Position numbers and translations under genes: made by a program. Below the pieces are notes generated by a model. It did no database searches. It saw nothing but the letters and a program-made list of their open reading frames with translations, and was not told the DNA's origin. A stretch of DNA of 18,583 nt from Bacillota bacterium (GTDB lineage Bacteria; Bacillota; Clostridia; Peptostreptococcales; Anaerovoracaceae), in the NCBI GenBank assembly GCA_022706625.1, contig JAKJCD010000022.1:1-18583 (forward strand), read 5' to 3'. The first letter of the stretch is position 1; each line of letters starts with the position of its first letter. Shown piece by piece: positions 13,269 to 18,583 of the stretch.

Positions 13269-14282
13269 ATGTCAGGAAAACTAATTATACCGAAGAACTA
13301 TGATCCTTTACTAGATTTGATGGAAACTCAGCGTGCAATTAAAAAAATCAAGGACTTTTTTCAGCAGGAGCTGGCTTACGGATTGGAGCTTCGCAGAGTG
13401 TCGGCACCCTTGCTTGTGGATCCGGCAAAAGGATTGAATGACAATCTCAACGGTGTTGAGAGGACTGTTTCCTTTACGATCAAGGATATGAACGAGATGG
13501 TGGCGGAAGTGCCTCAGTCTTTGGCAAAGTGGAAGAGGAGCGCCCTTGGACGTTACGGTATAAAGCCGGGTAAAGGAATTTATACAGACATGAATGCCTT
13601 ACGGAGGGATGAAGATCTGGATAATCTCCATTCTGTTTATGTTGATCAGTGGGATTGGGAGAAAGTGATCGGCAAAGAGGACAGGACCGAGGAATACCTT
13701 AAGGAGACAGTCACCAATATTTACAACGCAATCAAGAATCTGGGCGACTATGTGAACCGGCTTTACAGGGAATTGCGGACGGAGCTGCCCAATGAGATTT
13801 TCTTTATAACCAGCCAGGAGTTGGAGGATAGATATCCGGATCTGGACCCGAAACAACGAGAGGATGCCATTGCTGAAGAAAAACGGGCAGTCTTCATAAT
13901 GAAGATCGGGAGTGTGCTGAAATCCGGCCGGAGGCATGACGGAAGGGCACCTGACTATGATGACTGGGATTTAAACGGTGATATAATATTATGGAATGAT
14001 ATTCTGGAATGTGCATTTGAGATTTCCTCTATGGGCATCAGAGTTGATGAAGAATCCCTTGTTCGCCAGCTCGAAACAGCGGGGGCAACGGAACGACTGA
14101 AAATGGAATTTCACCGGCAAATACAAAAGGGCGAACTTCCCTATTCCATAGGCGGGGGTATCGGCCAATCCAGATTGTGCATGTACTTCCTGAGAAAAGC
14201 TCATATCGGCGAAGTTCAATCGGCAATATGGCCGGAGGCTATGATGCAAAAATGCGCGGAGAATAAGATATATTTATTGTAG
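13269..14282 (+). CDS. asnA: Asparagine synthetase A (aspartate-ammonia ligase)
   Basis: ATP-dependent amidation of aspartate with ammonia; a class II aminoacyl-tRNA-synthetase-like fold; 337 aa against about 330 in Escherichia coli. Recognisable blocks are the VSAPLLVDPAKGLNDNLNG stretch near residue 48, the run 'KWKRSALGRYG' followed by the acidic 'YTDMNALRRDEDLDNLHS' and 'YVDQWDWEKVI', and the C-terminal SMGIRVDEESL and IGGGIGQSRLCMYFL with the closing HIGEVQSAIWP. ATG 13269 has AGAGGTGA just upstream; the 21 extra residues of a longer frame overlap queH and are not family-like. It sits 4 bp after queH, so the pair is probably cotranscribed. No T-box or other asparagine-sensing leader is visible. 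Confidence 0.96.
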   Translation: MSGKLIIPKNYDPLLDLMETQRAIKKIKDFFQQELAYGLELRRVSAPLLVDPAKGLNDNLNGVERTVSFTIKDMNEMVAEVPQSLAKWKRSALGRYGIKPGKGIYTDMNALRRDEDLDNLHSVYVDQWDWEKVIGKEDRTEEYLKETVTNIYNAIKNLGDYVNRLYRELRTELPNEIFFITSQELEDRYPDLDPKQREDAIAEEKRAVFIMKIGSVLKSGRRHDGRAPDYDDWDLNGDIILWNDILECAFEISSMGIRVDEESLVRQLETAGATERLKMEFHRQIQKGELPYSIGGGIGQSRLCMYFLRKAHIGEVQSAIWPEAMMQKCAENKIYLL

Positions 14283-14332
14283 ATAAGACCACAGATCTAA
14301 AAACCCGGGAACCGATAGATTCGGAGAAAGCA

Positions 14333-16348
14333 ATGGAATACATAAACCTGATAATCGATAACATCAGCGATAATACAGATATGCTCTATACCTTTACCTC
14401 CGAGATCGAAGGCTTGAAACCGGGGGACAAGGTCACCGTTCCCTTTACAATCAGGAATAAGCAGCACGGAGCCTATGTGCACTCGATAGAGGGACAACCT
14501 GACTCAAGTATAAAGAATTATAAACAGATAATCGAAAAAGACCCGCATATATCCCTCCCTGCCGATGCCATAGAAGTATGTGACTTTATGAGGCAGCGTT
14601 ACTTCTGCAGATATATCGATGCAATAAGATGCTTTGCCCCCTCCGGGTCCCCGCCAAAGAGAAGGCCGAGGAAAGATATCTTTGAGGGAAGTGACGCGGA
14701 ACCCGCCGACCCGCCTGCTTTGACAGAGGAACAGGAAACTGCGGTGGGCAGAATAGCCGCATTTATAGATAGAAATGAACATAAAGTTTTTATGATGCAG
14801 GGTGTTACCGGAAGCGGAAAGACGGAAGTATACATAAGGGTTATCGGAGAATGCATAAAAAGACAAAAGACCGCTATAATGCTGGTCCCGGAAATTGCCT
14901 TAACAAATCAGACTATCCGCCGTTTTCAGGAAAGATTCGGCGCCGGCGAGCTTGCTGTACTGCATAGCAAGCTTTCAGACGGTGAGCGTTATGATCAATG
15001 GATGAGGATAAGATCAGGCATAGCAAAAGTAGTCATCGGAGCACGATCGGCTGTTTTTGCTCCGATGGAAAACATAGGGGCTATTATCCTGGATGAAGAG
15101 CATGAAACGACTTATAAATCTGATATGACACCGAAGTATGATACTATTGAAGTAGCAATAAAACGGGCCGATATAAACAATGGAATCGTAATTCTGGGCA
15201 GCGCTACTCCTTCATTGACATCGGCTTTCCGTGCGGCGAAAGGCCAATATGAAAAGATACTGCTTACGGCCAGATATAATAAAACTCCATTACCGTCTGT
15301 CGATATCGTTGACATGAGGGAAGAGCTCAAACAGGGCAACAAAAGCATTTTCAGCTTAGAGCTTTATCGGCAGATCAGGAGTTGTTTAGATGAAAAGAAG
15401 CAGGTAATTCTTTTTTTAAACAGGCGGGGATATTCAACATTCCTGTCTTGCAGAAATTGCGGATTTGTAGTGAACTGTAAGGAATGCAACATTTCAATGA
15501 CTTTTCATAAGACAGAAGGAGAAGCGGTTTGCCATTTCTGCGGAAGAAAGACAAAAGCACCGACAGTGTGCCCCCAATGCGGAAGCAAATATATCCGCTA
15601 TTTCGGCGCCGGTACCGAAAAGGTAGAGGAAGCGGCGAGTGAAGCATTCCCGGATGCTGTAATTGAACGTCTTGATATGGACACGGCAAAACGCAAGGGA
15701 AGCGCTGAAGCGATTCTTGACAGGTTCGGAAATAAAATGACAGATATACTGATAGGGACCCAACTGGTTGCAAAAGGGCTGGATTTCAACAATGTAGGAC
15801 TTGTAGGCATAGTCGCGGCAGATATTTCCCTGAACATACCGGATTTCCGGTCGCCCGAGCGTACGTTTCAGCTCATCACACAGGCCGCGGGTCGTGCGGG
15901 AAGGGGCACAGATCCTGGAAGAGTAGTGATACAAAGCTATACACCGGACCACTATGCCATCCTCATGGCAAAAGACCAGGATTACGATTCATTTTATGAA
16001 ACGGAAATAAAAATCAGAGAAAGGATCGGCTATCCTCCATATTGCGATATAATATACTTGGTTTTATCCGGCGCATCGGAAGAAGAAGCAGCAGAAGGCG
16101 CAAGGGCAATCAAGGCAGCTTTTTTGAAAAGGACAGGAAACGATCATATTAAGAACGTATTGGGGCCAAGACCGGCGCCGATAAGCAAGATCGGCGGGCT
16201 GTACAGATATCAGCTTTTTATCAAATGTTCTGCGACAGACTGGGATCTTTACAAAGAAGCTCTTTGGAGAATAAAGAGCAAGGCTGCCAAACAGAAAAAA
16301 AAGACCTGGGCATTGTATATCGATGTGAACCCCTTCGGGTTTTTATAG
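14333..16348 (+). CDS. priA: Primosomal protein N' (replication restart helicase PriA)
   Basis: A 3'-5' superfamily 2 helicase that reloads the replisome at stalled forks. Walker A GVTGSGKT is at 157-164, DEEH at 254-257, SAT at 290-292, and the eight zinc cysteines of the insert are all present (373, 376, 382, 385, 400, 403, 413, 416). Motif V/VI region: GTQLVAKGLDF (475-485) and QAAGRAGRG (517-525). At 671 aa it is short because only about 135 residues precede the helicase core; most PriA proteins carry about 200 or more there (3'-OH-binding and winged-helix domains). The remaining N-terminus still begins like the family. GGAG sits six bases before the ATG. It heads a priA-def-fmt-rsmB cluster common in Bacillota. 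Confidence 0.96.
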   Translation: MEYINLIIDNISDNTDMLYTFTSEIEGLKPGDKVTVPFTIRNKQHGAYVHSIEGQPDSSIKNYKQIIEKDPHISLPADAIEVCDFMRQRYFCRYIDAIRCFAPSGSPPKRRPRKDIFEGSDAEPADPPALTEEQETAVGRIAAFIDRNEHKVFMMQGVTGSGKTEVYIRVIGECIKRQKTAIMLVPEIALTNQTIRRFQERFGAGELAVLHSKLSDGERYDQWMRIRSGIAKVVIGARSAVFAPMENIGAIILDEEHETTYKSDMTPKYDTIEVAIKRADINNGIVILGSATPSLTSAFRAAKGQYEKILLTARYNKTPLPSVDIVDMREELKQGNKSIFSLELYRQIRSCLDEKKQVILFLNRRGYSTFLSCRNCGFVVNCKECNISMTFHKTEGEAVCHFCGRKTKAPTVCPQCGSKYIRYFGAGTEKVEEAASEAFPDAVIERLDMDTAKRKGSAEAILDRFGNKMTDILIGTQLVAKGLDFNNVGLVGIVAADISLNIPDFRSPERTFQLITQAAGRAGRGTDPGRVVIQSYTPDHYAILMAKDQDYDSFYETEIKIRERIGYPPYCDIIYLVLSGASEEEAAEGARAIKAAFLKRTGNDHIKNVLGPRPAPISKIGGLYRYQLFIKCSATDWDLYKEALWRIKSKAAKQKKKTWALYIDVNPFGFL

Positions 16349-16371
16349 GAGGAAATCAAGGAGTAAAGCAT

Positions 16372-16839
16372 ATGGCATTAAGAAACATAGTAAAAGAAGG
16401 CGATGAGATTCTGTCTAAGCGGGCAAAGCCGGTTTCCGATATCAACAAAAGGATAGAGGAGCTGCTGGATGATATGATCGAAACTATGAGGGCAAACGAC
16501 GGTGTGGGTTTGGCGGCACCGCAGGTGGGTGTGCTTAAGCGCATCTTCGTTGTCGAGGTAGACGAAAAGATTTATGAATTGATTAATCCGGAGATTCTGG
16601 AGACAGACGGGATACAAACAGGAGATGAAGGATGCCTGAGCGTTCCCGGCTATATCGGAACTGTAGAAAGGCCCGCATTTTTAAAGATGAAGGGCCTTGA
16701 TAGAAATGGGAAGGAAATAGAGATCGAAGGCAGTGGCTTATTGGCGGTGGCTCTTTCCCATGAGTACGATCATCTGGAAGGAGTCCTGTTTGTCAGCAAA
16801 GCTTTGGAGCTACAGGAAATTGAAGCGACCGAAGAGTAA
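16372..16839 (+). CDS. def: Peptide deformylase
   Basis: Metal-dependent removal of the formyl group from nascent peptides; 155 aa. All three active-site motifs are intact: GVGLAAPQ (44-51) with Gln51, EGCLS (86-90) with metal ligand Cys88, and HEYDH (130-134) with ligands His130 and His134 and catalytic Glu131. The start ATG 16372 is preceded by AAGGAG with eight-base spacing; the longer frame upstream lies inside priA and is not family-like. The next gene makes its substrate modification: fmt formylates the initiator tRNA. Confidence 0.97.
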   Translation: MALRNIVKEGDEILSKRAKPVSDINKRIEELLDDMIETMRANDGVGLAAPQVGVLKRIFVVEVDEKIYELINPEILETDGIQTGDEGCLSVPGYIGTVERPAFLKMKGLDRNGKEIEIEGSGLLAVALSHEYDHLEGVLFVSKALELQEIEATEE

Positions 16840-16855
16840 GCGAAGGTGAATATTT

Positions 16856-17785
16856 ATGAGAATCGTATATATGGGGACTCCGGATTTTGCGGTCCCTCCT
16901 TTAATAAGACTTAAAGAGGAAGGGCATGATATCTCTATGGTCATAACCCAGCCGGATAAACCGAGGGACAGAGGCAAGAAAATACTTCCTCCTCCGGTCA
17001 AAGTGCAGGCGGAATCATACGGGATACAGGTCTGTCAGCCCCAAAGCAACAAAGAAATATTGGAATTGATATCTAACCTGAAAATCATCAGTCCGGACAT
17101 TATCATTGTCGCCGCCTATGGCAGATTACTGCCTGTGGAGCTTCTGGAGCTGCCGAGACTTGGCTGTGTTAATATCCATGCCTCTCTGCTGCCAAAATAT
17201 CGTGGCGCGGCGCCTATCCCGCATGCCATACTTTCCAGCGATACGGAAACAGGTGTTACTCTCATGTATATGTCCGAGGGCATGGACGAAGGGGATATTA
17301 TTATTAAAAAGCCGACTCCAATCGGAGACAAGACAGCGGGACAGCTGTTTTGCGAGCTTTCTGTTTTAGGTGCGGAGCTTCTTATAGAAACCCTGCCGTC
17401 AATCATAGACGGTACTGCGGATAGGATAGTACAAAACCGGGAATTGGCCACATATGCACCGAAAATAACAAAGGAGGACAGCCGGCTGGATTTCCGACAG
17501 ACCGCAGAGGCAATAGAGCGGCGTATAAGAGCAATGGATCCGAAACCGGGAGCATATACGTTTATCCAAGGGATGCAGGTAAAGATGTTCGATGCGGAAA
17601 TCATTTCCCATGTTTCAAGCGGCCCGCCTGGTTTTATCCAAAGAGTGGATAAATACGGTATCCTTGTTTCCGCTGGGGAGGGCGATCTGCTAATCAAGAG
17701 GATAAAGGCGCCCGGGAAGCAGACTATGGATGTTTCCGAATATATAAAAGGGAATAAAATTGAAATCGGCAGTGTTTTAAGTTAA
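16856..17785 (+). CDS. fmt: Methionyl-tRNA formyltransferase
   Basis: Transfers a formyl group from 10-formyltetrahydrofolate to Met-tRNAi; 309 aa, typical. It opens with the family MRIVYMGTPDFAVPPL. The catalytic triad falls at Asn106, His108 and Asp144, the same numbers as in Escherichia coli, within NIHASLLPKYRGAAPI and GMDEGD. Residues from about 205 form the C-terminal OB-fold tRNA-binding domain. GAAGGTGA precedes the ATG. It is 16 bp after def, and the rsmB start is 24 bp beyond its stop. Confidence 0.97.
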   Translation: MRIVYMGTPDFAVPPLIRLKEEGHDISMVITQPDKPRDRGKKILPPPVKVQAESYGIQVCQPQSNKEILELISNLKIISPDIIIVAAYGRLLPVELLELPRLGCVNIHASLLPKYRGAAPIPHAILSSDTETGVTLMYMSEGMDEGDIIIKKPTPIGDKTAGQLFCELSVLGAELLIETLPSIIDGTADRIVQNRELATYAPKITKEDSRLDFRQTAEAIERRIRAMDPKPGAYTFIQGMQVKMFDAEIISHVSSGPPGFIQRVDKYGILVSAGEGDLLIKRIKAPGKQTMDVSEYIKGNKIEIGSVLS

Positions 17786-17809
17786 AATATGAAAAGGAGG
17801 GCGGGATCT

Positions 17810-18583
17810 ATGGATGACGACAGAAGGACAGCATATCTGACCCTGATAGATATAGAAAACAACAAGGCCTATTCCAACCTTGCACTTAACCACCATATAA
17901 CGATCTCAAAGCCGAATTCAAAGGCCTTAGTCAGAAGGCTTGTTTACGGTGTCCTGGAAAACCGCACTTATTTGGACTATGTCATAGGGCATTATCTTAC
18001 AGATCCTTTACAGAAACTGAACACCAGCGATCGTACTGTTTTACGGATCGGCTTGTATCAGTTGATTTTTATGGATTCGATCCCTTCATATGCGGCAGTA
18101 TCGGAGACTGTAAACCTTGCTAAGCACTACTGCAAAGGAAGAGAGGGCTTTATCAATGCAGTATTGCGCAATTACGAACGATCGGGAAAAGAGATCGCTT
18201 TACCTGACCGGGAAACGAACGAAAGCGAATATCTTTCCGTGAAATATTCCTATGCGAAATGGATAGTTGAGTTGTGGCTCAGTGAATACGAATCTGAGTT
18301 TACAGAAGAACTGTTGGCTGCGGGAAATAAGACTCCCGAACTGACTATACGACCCAATTTGCTTAAAAATAGCAAAAAAGGATTAAAAAAGCGTCTGATT
18401 GAAAAGGGATATGAGGTATCTGAAAGCCATATAAACAATATTGCCCTTCGCGTAAAAGGTGAGGATCTGATTGAAACCAACCTGTATAAGGACGGTATGT
18501 TTACAGTGCAGGATGAAAGCTCCATGGCGGCAGTAGATTTATTAGATCCGCAGCCCAACGAATTCGTCATAGATGTCTGTGCG
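17810..18583 (+). CDS. rsmB: 16S rRNA m5C967 methyltransferase RsmB, N-terminal part
   Basis: The frame stays open to the window edge, so the C-terminus is missing (258 residues seen). AAAAGGAGGG lies just before the ATG. Residues 1-130 form the NusB-like RNA-binding domain, with IPSYAAVSETVNLAK (91-105) and FINAVLR (114-120). The methyltransferase part begins with TIRPN (179-183) and QDESSMAAVDLL (234-245). The last residues, VIDVCA, are the start of the SAM-binding motif I. The catalytic cysteines of the RsmB pair lie beyond the window. It would methylate C967 of 16S rRNA using SAM. The order fmt-rsmB is common in bacteria, supporting the call. Confidence 0.93.
   Translation, partial: MDDDRRTAYLTLIDIENNKAYSNLALNHHITISKPNSKALVRRLVYGVLENRTYLDYVIGHYLTDPLQKLNTSDRTVLRIGLYQLIFMDSIPSYAAVSETVNLAKHYCKGREGFINAVLRNYERSGKEIALPDRETNESEYLSVKYSYAKWIVELWLSEYESEFTEELLAAGNKTPELTIRPNLLKNSKKGLKKRLIEKGYEVSESHINNIALRVKGEDLIETNLYKDGMFTVQDESSMAAVDLLDPQPNEFVIDVCA

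Overview
The window looks like a chromosomal segment of a spore-forming, low-to-medium GC Bacillota, most likely class Clostridia. The evidence is a YunB-type sporulation protein at the left edge, strong Shine-Dalgarno sequences, tRNA genes with encoded CCA, and the priA-def-fmt-rsmB housekeeping order. No phage, IS or CRISPR material was seen. Genus cannot be fixed by eye.

Layout. (1) 1-2398: the 3' end of a yunB-like gene, then hflX (apparently leaderless) and a yigZ/IMPACT gene. (2) 2434-4163: a 15-gene tRNA array behind two tandem consensus promoters, closed by an intrinsic terminator. (3) 4164-4868: about 700 bp without a long gene but full of structure. It holds a palindrome of about 205 bp with four DnaA-box-like TTATACACA elements placed symmetrically around one centre. 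After it come a promoter, a 37-codon reading frame with 13 Phe/Tyr/Trp codons in 19, an intrinsic terminator and a long hairpin before aroB. (4) 4869-11872: a tightly packed aromatic operon, aroB-aroA-aroC-aroK/aroE fusion-aroF-pheA, mostly with 4-bp ATGA junctions. It covers erythrose 4-phosphate and PEP to chorismate (only dehydroquinate dehydratase is absent) and on to phenylpyruvate. (5) 11891-14282: tdk, queH and asnA. (6) 14333-18583: priA, def, fmt and the 5' part of rsmB, for replication restart, formyl-Met handling and rRNA methylation.

The main finding is region 3 read with region 4. The promoter, aromatic-rich leader peptide and terminator directly upstream of chorismate and Phe genes have the architecture of ribosome-mediated attenuation as in enterobacterial pheA and trp. 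That would be unexpected in Clostridia, where T-box riboswitches usually do this job; I find no T-box core motif here. The second finding is the symmetric DnaA-box palindrome next to it. The third is a one-base deletion in the T-run of pheA that replaces the end of the Phe-sensing ACT domain, either a real mutation or a sequence error. Everything was read by eye; no alignment, folding or database search was run.
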